From contig JAXHUE010000012.1 in the NCBI GenBank assembly GCA_034189655.1, positions 1 to 51,574 of the forward strand: a DNA stretch of 51,574 nt, in the 5' to 3' direction. Position 1 is the first letter of the stretch. Each line of letters opens with the position of its first letter. This DNA comes from JAXHUE01 sp034189655. GTDB lineage: Bacteria > Chloroflexota > Dehalococcoidia > E44-bin15. A model generated the notes under the pieces. The model was not told where the DNA came from. It worked only from the letters and a program-made list of their open reading frames with translations, and ran no database searches. Below, in pieces: positions 18,148 through 26,056 of the stretch. The translations under genes were made by a program, and so were the position numbers.

Positions 18148-19172
18148 AGACCAGCGATTTCGACTATCACCTCCCCGCGGGGCTCATCGCGCAGACCCCC
18201 GTGGAGCCCAGAGACCACTCCCGCCTCATGGTGGTCGACCGGGCCGACGGCGGGCGTGCGCACCGGCGATTTCACGACATAGCCGACCTCCTGCGCCCCG
18301 GCGACGTGCTGGTGTTCAACGACAGCCGTGTCATCCCGGCGCGCCTGGTGGGGCGCAAGGAGGGCAGCGGGGGCCGAGTGGAGGTGCTCCTGCTGCGCCG
18401 CCAAGAGCCCGGCCTGTGGCAGGCACTGGTGCGACCGGGCCGCCGCATGGGCCCCGGGGCCAGGGTGCTGTTCACCGCCGAGCCCGATATGCCGGGCCAC
18501 CTGTGGGGGGAGGTGGTGGAGCGGGGCGAGCGCGGCATAAGGCAGATACGCTTCTCCGACGAGGAGGCCCTGGAGAGGACGGGGCGGGTGCCCCTCCCGC
18601 CCTATATCCACGTCCCGCTGCAGGACCCGGAGCGCTACCAGACCATCTACTCACGGGTGAGCGGCAGCGTCGCCGCGCCCACCGCGGGGCTGCACTTCAC
18701 CCCGGGGCTCCTTAAGCGCCTCGAGGAGAGGGGCGTCCAGTTCGCCTTCGTCACCCTCCACGTGGGGCTGGATACCTTCTCTCCAGTGCGGACAGAGGAC
18801 CCCAGGGAGCACCCGATGCACCGGGAGTACTGCGAGGTCACCGAGGAGGTGGCCCGCGAGCTCAACGAGGCCCGCGCCCAGGGGAGACGCGTGCTCTGCG
18901 TGGGCACCACCACGGTGCGGGCGCTGGAGCAGGCCGCCCAGCGAGGGCAGGGCATAGAGGCCTTCTTGGGCTGGAGCGATATCCTCATCCTGCCCGGGCA
19001 CCGCTTCTCCACCTTAGACGGGCTCGTCACCAACTTCCACCTACCTCGCTCGACGCTGCTCATGCTGGTCACCGCCTTCGCCGGCACGGATGTCATCCGC
19101 GGCGCCTACAGCGAGGCCATCAGGCTGGGCTACCGCTTCTACAGCTTCGGCGACGCCATGCTGATAGCGTAG
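18144..19172 (+). CDS. queA: S-adenosylmethionine:tRNA ribosyltransferase-isomerase
   Basis: Transfers the ribosyl part of SAM to preQ1 in tRNA to make epoxyqueuosine, at the wobble position of Asn, Asp, His and Tyr tRNAs. Product of 342 residues. Signatures are MKTSDFDYHLPAGLIAQTP, DVLVFNDSRVIPARL, PLPPYIHVPL, SVAAPTAGLHFTPGLL and NFHLPRSTLLMLVTAFAG. The ATG at 18144 overlaps the stop of the acyl-CoA synthetase gene (ATGA), so the two are translationally coupled although their functions are unrelated. Confidence 0.96.
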   Translation: MKTSDFDYHLPAGLIAQTPVEPRDHSRLMVVDRADGGRAHRRFHDIADLLRPGDVLVFNDSRVIPARLVGRKEGSGGRVEVLLLRRQEPGLWQALVRPGRRMGPGARVLFTAEPDMPGHLWGEVVERGERGIRQIRFSDEEALERTGRVPLPPYIHVPLQDPERYQTIYSRVSGSVAAPTAGLHFTPGLLKRLEERGVQFAFVTLHVGLDTFSPVRTEDPREHPMHREYCEVTEEVARELNEARAQGRRVLCVGTTTVRALEQAAQRGQGIEAFLGWSDILILPGHRFSTLDGLVTNFHLPRSTLLMLVTAFAGTDVIRGAYSEAIRLGYRFYSFGDAMLIA

Positions 19173-19244
19173 GCACCCCACAGGCGCCGACCCCAGTGCA
19201 CTACTCACCCCACCTTGAGCCCATCACACCGTCGCCATCGCATA

Positions 19245-19273
19245 TTGCCTCCCTGCGACCTTTATGTTATACT
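19245..19273 (+). promoter_or_regulatory. Promoter of the GntR-type regulator
   Basis: TTGCCT at 19245-19250 and TATACT at 19268-19273 with a 17-base spacer. The -10 box is followed directly by a 12-base palindrome that would cover the transcription start. Confidence 0.55.
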
Positions 19274-19285
19274 TGTACCAGTACA
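19274..19285 (+). promoter_or_regulatory. Candidate operator TGTACCAGTACA
   Basis: A perfect inverted repeat TGTAC-CA-GTACA directly abuts the -10 box of the regulator gene 20 bases upstream of its ATG. Its position suits autorepression by the GntR-type product. GTACA half-sites also occur at 20566-20570 and 20617-20621 around the tupA start, but these may be chance. Confidence 0.5.
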
Positions 19286-19305
19286 TTTAATACTAACCGT
19301 GAGCC

Positions 19306-20454
19306 ATGCTGGAACTGCACATCGAAGAGACGGCCCAGGTGCCCATATACCGGCAGATAGTGGAGCAGGTGAAGCACCTGATCGCCAGCGGCAGGCTGGT
19401 GCCCGGCGAGCACCTGCCACCGGTGCGAGGCCTGGCGCGCTCCCTCCGCATAAGCCCGGGAACGGTGGCACGGGCCTACCTGGAGCTGGAGCGGGAGCGC
19501 ATAGTGGTGTCGCGGCGCGGCGGCGGCACTCAGGTAGCGGACACCGTCAGCGACCAGCAGCGGGCAACGCTGCGACAGCGGCGCCTCTGGAACGCCGTGA
19601 GCGACAGCATCCTGGAGCTCCTGAGCTGGGGCTACCGCCCCGAGGAGCTGGAGGTGGCCTTCTCCCTGAACCTGGCCCGCTGGCGCGAGGAGCGCCAGCG
19701 CCTGGCATCAGCATCGGTGGGCGACGAGGGTGTCGGGCGCTCAGGGGATACCATCGTGCTGGTGGGCAGCCACGACCTGGCGCTCACCATCCTCGTCGAC
19801 CAGCTCAAGAAGGAAAGGCCAGACATCGCCATCGAGCTGAGCTACGCCGGCAGCCTGGGCGGCCTCATCGCGCTCCAGGAGGGCAGGGCACACCTGGCCG
19901 GCATCCACCTCCTGGACGAGGAGAGCGGCGAGTATAACTATCCCTACCTGAGGCACCTCCTCCCGGGCCGGGCCGTGGCCGTGGTGCACCTGGCCTATCG
20001 TGTCCAGGGGCTCATGATGGCACCGGGGAACCCCAAGGGCATCACCGGCCTGGAAGACTTACGGCGTCCCGGCGTCACCATAGTGAACCGGCAGCAGGGG
20101 TCGGGGACACGGGTGCTGCTCGACCTGGAGCTGCGCCGGCACGGCATAGCGCCGTCCCAGGTAGATGGCTACGGACGGGAGGTGGACACCCACCTCGCCG
20201 TCGCCAGCGCCATCGCCCGCGGCGAGGCCGATGTAGGGCTGGGCATCGCGGCGGCAGCCCTGACCTGCAACGTGGACTTCCTGCCCCTCTCACGGGAGCG
20301 GTACGACCTGGTGATACCGATGGAGAGCTACAGGAGCGGCCTGCTGGCCCCCCTCCTGGAGGCCATCGTGAGCGAGGCCTTCACAGACGCGGTGGCCAGC
20401 GTCGGGGGCTACGATACCTCCGAGACCGGGGCCACAGCTTTCTATAACAACTGA
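19306..20454 (+). CDS. GntR-family regulator fused to a periplasmic-binding-fold domain
   Basis: Product of 382 residues. Residues ~10-75 form a winged helix-turn-helix of the GntR type (VPIYRQIVEQVKHLIASG, PPVRGLARSLRISPGTVARAY). Residues ~145-370 form a molybdate/tungstate-like binding fold related to ModA/TupA and the PBP-like domains of other regulators (DTIVLVGSHDLALTILVDQL, SYAGSLGGLIALQEGRAHLAG, IVNRQQGSGTRVLLD, VASAIARGEADVGLG). Such fusions sense the transporter's ligand directly. It lies immediately upstream of the riboswitch and tupABC, so I infer a tungstate or molybdate sensor controlling uptake, with autoregulation at 19274-19285. Confidence 0.85.
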   Translation: MLELHIEETAQVPIYRQIVEQVKHLIASGRLVPGEHLPPVRGLARSLRISPGTVARAYLELERERIVVSRRGGGTQVADTVSDQQRATLRQRRLWNAVSDSILELLSWGYRPEELEVAFSLNLARWREERQRLASASVGDEGVGRSGDTIVLVGSHDLALTILVDQLKKERPDIAIELSYAGSLGGLIALQEGRAHLAGIHLLDEESGEYNYPYLRHLLPGRAVAVVHLAYRVQGLMMAPGNPKGITGLEDLRRPGVTIVNRQQGSGTRVLLDLELRRHGIAPSQVDGYGREVDTHLAVASAIARGEADVGLGIAAAALTCNVDFLPLSRERYDLVIPMESYRSGLLAPLLEAIVSEAFTDAVASVGGYDTSETGATAFYNN

Positions 20455-20460
20455 TAGAGA

Positions 20461-20561
20461 TGGACTCTCCGAGCCCGCCCTCCTAACGGCTCCCGCCCAT
20501 GGAGGCTGGCCGATAGGGCATCGCTGGAAACGGCGGCGCCTCCCGCATCGGAAAGGAGAGC
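20461..20561 (+). ncRNA. Moco/Tuco-type riboswitch upstream of tupABC
   Basis: The region contains the landmark blocks of the molybdenum/tungsten cofactor RNA motif in order: CTCCGAGC near 20467, GGCTGGCCGAT near 20513, GGGCATCGCTGGAAACGG around 20516-20533, GCCTCCC near 20538, and GGAAAGG near 20550. A closing stem pairs CTCTCC (20465-20470) with GGAGAG (20555-20560). That second strand contains the Shine-Dalgarno of an ATG at 20562, so ligand binding would hide it. The class is known to control molybdenum and tungsten uptake and cofactor genes. The block assignment is from memory of the motif and needs a covariance-model check. Confidence 0.75.
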
Positions 20562-20660
20562 ATGAGTACAGTCAAGCCCTCATGGTGCCGGGCACCTCCC
20601 CTGTGTCGCCACCTCGGTACACATCGGCGGACAGAAAGAGCGAAACGTGGAGGACAAACG

Positions 20661-21515
20661 GTGAAGAGAGCGATATACATCCTGCTCACCCTGGCGATGG
20701 TGGCCGGCCTGGCCGTTGGCGGGTTCGCCTGCAGCCGGGGGGGCCAGACGATACGCGTTGCCACCACCACCAGCCTGTACGATACCGGCCTGTGGGGATA
20801 CCTGGAGCCCATGTTCGAAGAGCAGTACGACGTGGAGCTGGACGTGCTGTATGCCGGCACCGGCATCGCACTGGAGTGGGGGATGAATGGTGACGTAGAT
20901 GCCATCACCGTCCACGACAAGAGCCGGGAGGAGCAGTTCGTCGCCGACGGCTACGGCGTGGAGCGGGTGCCCTTTGCCTACAACTACTTCCTCATCGTGG
21001 GGCCGGAGGCGGACCCGGCGGGCATCGCCGGGATGACCCCCGAGGAGGCCTTCACCACGCTCGCCGAGAGCGCCAGCCACTCCTTCGTCTCCCGCGGCGA
21101 CGAGTCCGGGACCCACGGCAAGGAGCAGGCCGTCTGGGCGAGCGCCGGGTACGACTACGAGGAAATACGCAACGCCGGCGAATGGTACATCGAGGCCGGG
21201 AGCGGCATGGGGCAAACCCTGCTCATGGCGAGCCAGATGGAGGCATACACCATCACCGACATGGGGACCTTCCTCGCCTACCAGGGCCAGATAGACCTGG
21301 TGCCCATCGTCGATCAGGGCAGCGTACTGCTCAACGTGTACTCGGTCATCGCGTGCAGCCCGGATGCCAACCCCAGCGTGAACGACGAGATGGCGAGCAA
21401 CCTGGTGGAGTTTCTCACCTCTCCCCAGATACAGACCCTCATCGGTAACTACGGCACAGACCAGTACGGCACCAGCCTGTTCACACCCTGTGCCGGAAAC
21501 GAGCCCACCTCGTAG
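20661..21515 (+). CDS. tupA: Tungstate ABC transporter substrate-binding lipoprotein
   Basis: Extracytoplasmic binding protein for tungstate. The GTG start at 20661 has GGAGG upstream and gives a classical lipoprotein signal (KRAIYILLTLAMVAG) with lipobox GFAC, lipid Cys24. TupA signatures are TTTSLYDTGLWGYLEP, AGTGIALEWGMNGDVDA and SRGDESGTHGKE. Product of 284 residues. An in-frame ATG at 20562, just after the riboswitch, would add 33 residues ahead of the signal peptide. It may be a leader or the true regulated start. It is followed by tupB and tupC. Confidence 0.93.
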   Translation: MKRAIYILLTLAMVAGLAVGGFACSRGGQTIRVATTTSLYDTGLWGYLEPMFEEQYDVELDVLYAGTGIALEWGMNGDVDAITVHDKSREEQFVADGYGVERVPFAYNYFLIVGPEADPAGIAGMTPEEAFTTLAESASHSFVSRGDESGTHGKEQAVWASAGYDYEEIRNAGEWYIEAGSGMGQTLLMASQMEAYTITDMGTFLAYQGQIDLVPIVDQGSVLLNVYSVIACSPDANPSVNDEMASNLVEFLTSPQIQTLIGNYGTDQYGTSLFTPCAGNEPTS

Positions 21516-21539
21516 CGACATGGGAGGTGGCGGAGAGAA

Positions 21540-22226
21540 TTGACCGAGCTCTGGGACGGATTCGTAAAGGCGCTCCAGCTCATAGCCTCGTTCGACCCGG
21601 AGGTGATGGAGATAGCAGGGAGGTCGCTGGCGATATCAGCGACCTCCTGCACCATCGCCACGCTGCTCTGCGTGCCGCTGGGGGCGCTCATCCATTTCAA
21701 CACCTTCCGCGGGAAGCGCCTGCTCATAAGCGCCGTCCAGACCCTGTTCAGCCTGCCCACCGTGGCCGTGGGCCTCATCGTCTTCGTGCTCTTCTCCCGC
21801 GCCGGGCCCCTGGGAGGCCTGGGGCTGCTGTTCACCCCCTCGGTCATGGTGATAGGCCAGGTGATGCTGATATCGCCCATCATGCTGGGCCTCATCATAT
21901 CGGCACTGAGCGGCGTCGACCGGGCAGTAACAGAGACGGCGACCGCCCTGGGGGCCAGCAGCCTCCAGTCTTCCCTGCTCACCATCAGGGAGGCGCGCTA
22001 CGCCATGGTGACCGCGGTGATAATGGGGTTCGGCCGCGCCATATCCGAGGTGGGGCTCTCGCTGATGGTGGGCGGCAACATCAGGGGGTTCACCCGCACC
22101 ATCACCACGGCGATATCACTGGAGACATCCAAGGGCGACGTCGAGCTGGCCATGGCCCTGGGGATCATACTCATCCTCATCGCCCTGGTGATAAACATAG
22201 CGCTGAACAGGCTCCAGCAGAGGTAG
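21540..22226 (+). CDS. tupB: Tungstate ABC transporter permease
   Basis: Product of 228 residues from a TTG start at 21540 (GGAG five bases upstream); no ATG lies nearby in frame. There are about five to six hydrophobic helices. The inner-membrane coupling loop is TETATALGASSLQSSLLTIREARYAM, and the segment GFGRAISEVGLSLMVGGN matches TupB/ModB-like permeases. It lies 24 bases downstream of tupA and 9 bases upstream of tupC. Confidence 0.92.
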   Translation: MTELWDGFVKALQLIASFDPEVMEIAGRSLAISATSCTIATLLCVPLGALIHFNTFRGKRLLISAVQTLFSLPTVAVGLIVFVLFSRAGPLGGLGLLFTPSVMVIGQVMLISPIMLGLIISALSGVDRAVTETATALGASSLQSSLLTIREARYAMVTAVIMGFGRAISEVGLSLMVGGNIRGFTRTITTAISLETSKGDVELAMALGIILILIALVINIALNRLQQR

Positions 22227-22235
22227 GAGAGGCAG

Positions 22236-23309
22236 ATGGCCTTGATAGAGGTAGCCGACCTGGGGAAACAGTACGAGGGGCGCCGCGTCCTGGGCGGCGT
22301 AGACCTCGCCATAGAGAGGGGCGAGGTCTTTGCCGTGATCGGCCCCACGGGCTCAGGCAAGACCACCCTCTTGCGGCTGCTCGACCTCCTGGAGGCGCCG
22401 ACATCGGGCCGCATCTGCTTCGACGGGACGGATGTCACCCACTCCCAGCGCCACCGACTGGAGGCGCGCCGCCGCATGGCGTACGTGCAGCAGCGGCCCA
22501 TCGCCTTCGCCATGAGCGTGTTCGACAACGTGGCCTGCGGCTTAAAGTGGCGGCGCGCGGAGAAGGAGGCGGTGAGGGAGAAGGTGGAGCGCGCCCTGGA
22601 GCTGGTGGGACTGGCCGGGAAGAGGGGCCAGGCGGCAAGGACGCTCTCCGGCGGCGAGATGCAGCGGGTGGCCATCGCGCGCGCCCTGGTCACCGAGCCG
22701 GAGGTGCTGCTCCTCGACGAGCCCACGGCCAACCTGGACCCGTCCTCCATCGCCAAGGTGGAGGAGGTGCTGGCCCACATCATCGGAGAGCAGCGGACGA
22801 CGGTGCTCATGGCCACCCACGACATGCCCCAGGGGCAGCGCCTGGCCGGCAGGATCGGTGTGCTGATAGAGGGCGAGCTGCTCCAGGTGGGCACCCCCAG
22901 CGAGGTGTTCTGCTCCCCCCAGAGCACGGAGGTGGCCCAGTTCGTCGGGGTGGAGAACATCCTGGCCGGGGTGATAACACGCAGAGAGGACGACCTCGTG
23001 GCCATAGACGTGGCGGGGAGAGAGCTCCAGGCCATCTCGGGCCACGCCGTGGGCGACCGCGTCTACGCCCTCATCAGGCCGGAGGACATCACCTTCACCC
23101 TGGCCCGCGAGGCGTCGAGCGCCCGCAACACCTTCGAGGGGCAGATACGCCGCATGACGCCCCTGGGGCCGCTGGTGAGGCTGGAGGTCGACTGCGGCCT
23201 CCCCCTCCTCGGTGCGCTCACCTCCCGCTCGGCGCAGGAGATGGGCCTGGCCGTCGGTACCCAGGTCTTCGCCAGCTTCAAGGCCACCGCCGTCCACGTC
23301 ATCGGGTGA
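22236..23309 (+). CDS. tupC: Tungstate ABC transporter ATP-binding protein
   Basis: Product of 357 residues. Walker A is GPTGSGKTT (36-44), the signature is LSGGEMQRVAIARAL, Walker B is EVLLLDEPTANLDP, and the switch histidine is in LMATHDMPQGQRLA. Residues ~230-357 form an extra C-terminal region with a TOBE-like anion-binding pattern (ISGHAVGDRVYALIRPEDITF). In molybdate ATPases such a region senses the oxyanion and shuts transport down. This gives a possible third control layer besides the regulator and the riboswitch. Confidence 0.92.
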   Translation: MALIEVADLGKQYEGRRVLGGVDLAIERGEVFAVIGPTGSGKTTLLRLLDLLEAPTSGRICFDGTDVTHSQRHRLEARRRMAYVQQRPIAFAMSVFDNVACGLKWRRAEKEAVREKVERALELVGLAGKRGQAARTLSGGEMQRVAIARALVTEPEVLLLDEPTANLDPSSIAKVEEVLAHIIGEQRTTVLMATHDMPQGQRLAGRIGVLIEGELLQVGTPSEVFCSPQSTEVAQFVGVENILAGVITRREDDLVAIDVAGRELQAISGHAVGDRVYALIRPEDITFTLAREASSARNTFEGQIRRMTPLGPLVRLEVDCGLPLLGALTSRSAQEMGLAVGTQVFASFKATAVHVIG

Positions 23310-23357
23310 CCGGGCGAGGGCCCCTAAGACCCCTCCGGGCAGGGGGCGGGCGGCCCG

Positions 23358-24449
23358 CTACATACCGCGGAAATCCCCCAGGGCCTTCCTCGTGGTCTCT
23401 GAGTCACGGCAGCGGCCGATGGCCTCCTCCCTATTGATGAGGCCCCGCCGGTAGAGGCCGAGGATGGCCTGGTCCAGGGTCTGCATGCCGTGGTGAGACC
23501 CGGTCTGCATCACGCTCACCATCTGGGGCGTCTGTGCCTCCCTTACAAGGTTCTTCACGGCGTCGGTGGCGATCATGACCTCAACCGCCACGATGCGGCC
23601 CTGCCCGTCGGCGGCCGGCATCAGCACCTGGTAGAGCACCCCCTGCAGCGTGGTGGAGAGCTGCATCCTCACCTGCTGCTGCTGGTGAGGGGGGAAGGAG
23701 TCGATGACGCGGTCTATGGCCTTGGCGGCGCCGGGGGCGTGGAGGGTGGCCAGCACCAGGTGCCCGGTCTCGGCAGCGGTGAGGGCAGTGGCGATGGTCT
23801 CCACGTCGCGCATCTCGCCCACCATGATGATATCGGGGTCCTGGCGGAGGGCGTACTTCAGGGCGTTGGCGAACGAGAGGGCATCGGCGCCCACCTCCCT
23901 CTGGGAGACGAAGCACATCTTATCGGCGTGGAGCACCTCTATGGGGTCCTCGATGGTGATGATGCGCCGCGACACGCTGTTGTTGATGTGCTCTATCATG
24001 GCCGCGAGCGTGGTGGACTTGCCGCTCCCGGAGGGCCCGGTGACCAGTACCAGGCCGTTCTCCTTGAGCGCCAGCGTCCGGCACACCTCGGGCAGCCTCA
24101 TTCGCTCTATGGTGGGGGGGTTGGTGGGGACTAAGCGGATGGCGACGGCGGGCGTGCCCCTCTGCAAAGACAGGCTCACCCGGAACCTGCCCACGCCCGA
24201 GCGGCTCAGTGCGAAGTCGATGTCGAGGTGACGCGAGAAGTCGTCCCGCTGCTCCTCGGTGGTGATATCGTCGATGACCTGGTAGATGCCTTGGGGCGAC
24301 AGGTCGGGCATGTGCCCCTGGGCGATGAGGGCGCCGTCGATGCGAAGCACCGGGGGACGCCCCACCTTCATGTGAAGGTCGGAGGCACCGCTGTCTACCA
24401 CCAGCTTCAGCAGCTCCTCGATATCTACCCTGTCATCTCGCTCGAACAC
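23358..24449 (-). CDS. pilT: Type IV pilus twitching/retraction ATPase
   Basis: Hexameric AAA-type ATPase that powers type IV pilus retraction. Product of 363 residues. The start is MFERDDRVDIEELLKLVVDSGASDLHMKVG, typical of PilT. Walker A is GPSGSGKST (138-146), the Asp box is RIITIEDPIEVLH, Walker B is DPDIIMVGEMRD, and the His box is TGHLVLATLHAPGAAKAIDRVIDSF. No other pilus genes are in the window, so it is a solitary pilT. It converges with tupC across a 48-base GC-rich gap. Confidence 0.95.
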   Translation of the reverse strand: MFERDDRVDIEELLKLVVDSGASDLHMKVGRPPVLRIDGALIAQGHMPDLSPQGIYQVIDDITTEEQRDDFSRHLDIDFALSRSGVGRFRVSLSLQRGTPAVAIRLVPTNPPTIERMRLPEVCRTLALKENGLVLVTGPSGSGKSTTLAAMIEHINNSVSRRIITIEDPIEVLHADKMCFVSQREVGADALSFANALKYALRQDPDIIMVGEMRDVETIATALTAAETGHLVLATLHAPGAAKAIDRVIDSFPPHQQQQVRMQLSTTLQGVLYQVLMPAADGQGRIVAVEVMIATDAVKNLVREAQTPQMVSVMQTGSHHGMQTLDQAILGLYRRGLINREEAIGRCRDSETTRKALGDFRGM

Positions 24450-24729
24450 GCCCCACCTCGCCGGAGGGTAACACCCCCGCGCAGCCCTGTCCCCAGAGGT
24501 GCCCTGGCCCTATGCCGTGACAGCCTGCCACCCCGGTGTCACAATATGTCAAGTAGGGCCGGTACGCTCATGATAGCACGCCTCCCCAGGACGGGGTCAA
24601 TAGTACCTGGGTACCAGGGCAGAAGGCAGGAGGGGATGAACCCTGGTGCAGGGCTTTATCTTCTACACACATGATGGTATCATTGGGGCGATAACGCCTG
24701 GTGGTAACGCTTTGCAAAAGGTGGTGTAA
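24450..24729. promoter_or_regulatory. Divergent region between pilT and the MaoC genes with inverted repeats
   Basis: This 280-base region holds no convincing ORF. It contains GTGACA (24517-24522) inverted against TGTCAC (24537-24542), the inverted repeat CCTGG-GTA-CCAGG at 24606-24618 overlapping GTACC-TG-GGTAC at 24603-24614, and ATGAT-GGT-ATCAT at 24671-24683, 47 bases before the first MaoC gene. No clean -35/-10 pair was found. The palindromes are candidate operators for the downstream dehydratase genes. Confidence 0.4.
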
Positions 24730-26025
24730 ATGACCGGGGAAGATATGCTGGAGAAACAGAAACAGAGGATGTACCAGGAGCTCTTCACCAGGAGAGAGGA
24801 GAGGGTGATCACCCACAGGGACGTTGAGCTGTTGAGGGAGCGCATTGGCACCGAGGTCCCCTTGAACCGTCCCTACAACGAGGTGTGCACCAGGGACGGG
24901 CTGCGCAAGCTGGCCCAGGGCCACGGTGACCTAAACCCCCTCTACTGGGACGAAGAGTACGGGGCCACGACCCGCTGGGGAGGCCTCATCGCCCCCCCCA
25001 CCTTCATCAACACCACGGGGACCAGTGCCAAGAGGGAGTTCGACGACTACGAGAGGGCAAAGGGCATGGGGGCGATGAACGGCGTCCACGCCTGGGACGG
25101 CGGCAAGGAGTGCTACTACTACCGCCCGGTAAAGCTGGGGGACTTCCTGTGGTCCACGAGGTACCTGGCCGATGTCCAGAAGAAGGCCAGCCGCTTTGCC
25201 CAGACCGCGGTGCACAGCACCTACCGCCAGTTCTGGGCCAACGATAGCGGGGAGCTGGTCGCGGCGTGCAACTCGCTGGTCGTCTGGGCCGGGCGCGAGA
25301 GGCAGCCCGGGGAGCGGCAGAAGTACGCCCACATAGAGGGCAAGCAGCGCTACAGGCCCGATGAGCTCATGCGCATAGACGAGGACATGGACAAAGAGGA
25401 GATACGCGGCGCCGAGCCCAGGTACTGGGAGGACGCAAACGTGGGCGACGAGCTCACCCCCGTGGTCAAGGGCCCGGTCATCTTCGTAGACCTGTTCAAC
25501 TTCAACATCGGCCACGGCATGAGCATGTACGACGGCGCCCACCGCTGGGCCTACGAGTATCGGAAGAGACACCCCAACGCCTTCATCATGAACCGCTTAG
25601 GCTTTCCCGATACCGTGGAGGGCGTCATGTTCGTCGAGGACGGGTGGTCGGTGCGGACGGGCATGCCCACGGAGTACGTCTACGGGGACATGCTCTTCGG
25701 CTGGATAGCGCACCTGGTCACCAACTGGATGGGCGACGACGCCTGGCTCTACCGCATCGCCGGCCAGTGGCGGGAGCCGGTATTCCTCTACGATACCAAC
25801 TGGGTCAAGGGCACGGTGGCCCGCAAGTATATCGATGCCACGGGGCAGTACAAGGTCGATATCGACATCCACTCCGAAGACCAGAGGGGTCGCCGACCCA
25901 TCGTCGGCGAGGCCACGGTCATACTCCCCTCGAAGACGGGAGGGAAACCCCAGGTCCCACCGCCAGACACGCCGGCACCGTTTGCCCCAGAGGAGGCCGA
26001 GGTGCCGACGGGCGAGAGTGCCTAG
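24730..26025 (+). CDS. MaoC/FAS1-like double-hotdog acyl dehydratase, copy 1
   Basis: Product of 431 residues with two hotdog-type halves. The N-terminal MaoC-like half contains LAQGHGDLNPLYWDEEYG and RWGGLIAPPTFINTT (residues ~60-95). The C-terminal half contains PRYWEDANVGDELTPVVKGP and FNIGHGMSMYDGAHRW. The family hydrates or dehydrates enoyl-CoA or related thioesters, and the substrate is unknown. A long Pro-rich tail ends the protein. The start is preceded by AAAGGTGG. It is the first of two adjacent paralogues (31-base gap), which probably form one transcript and may act as a heteromer. Confidence 0.82.
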   Translation: MTGEDMLEKQKQRMYQELFTRREERVITHRDVELLRERIGTEVPLNRPYNEVCTRDGLRKLAQGHGDLNPLYWDEEYGATTRWGGLIAPPTFINTTGTSAKREFDDYERAKGMGAMNGVHAWDGGKECYYYRPVKLGDFLWSTRYLADVQKKASRFAQTAVHSTYRQFWANDSGELVAACNSLVVWAGRERQPGERQKYAHIEGKQRYRPDELMRIDEDMDKEEIRGAEPRYWEDANVGDELTPVVKGPVIFVDLFNFNIGHGMSMYDGAHRWAYEYRKRHPNAFIMNRLGFPDTVEGVMFVEDGWSVRTGMPTEYVYGDMLFGWIAHLVTNWMGDDAWLYRIAGQWREPVFLYDTNWVKGTVARKYIDATGQYKVDIDIHSEDQRGRRPIVGEATVILPSKTGGKPQVPPPDTPAPFAPEEAEVPTGESA

Positions 26026-26056
26026 ACTACACACAATGTGAGAGGGCAGTAGAGCG

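Noticed and set aside
20566..20621. Second GntR operator at the tupA start
   Set aside because: Only single GTACA half-sites are present, so chance is likely.
20562..20660. Using ATG 20562 as the tupA start
   Set aside because: It would put 33 residues ahead of a textbook lipoprotein signal, and GTG 20661 has its own good ribosome site. Kept only as a finding.
23310..23357. Terminator between tupC and pilT
   Set aside because: GC-rich and partly self-complementary, but no clean stem with a T run could be drawn.
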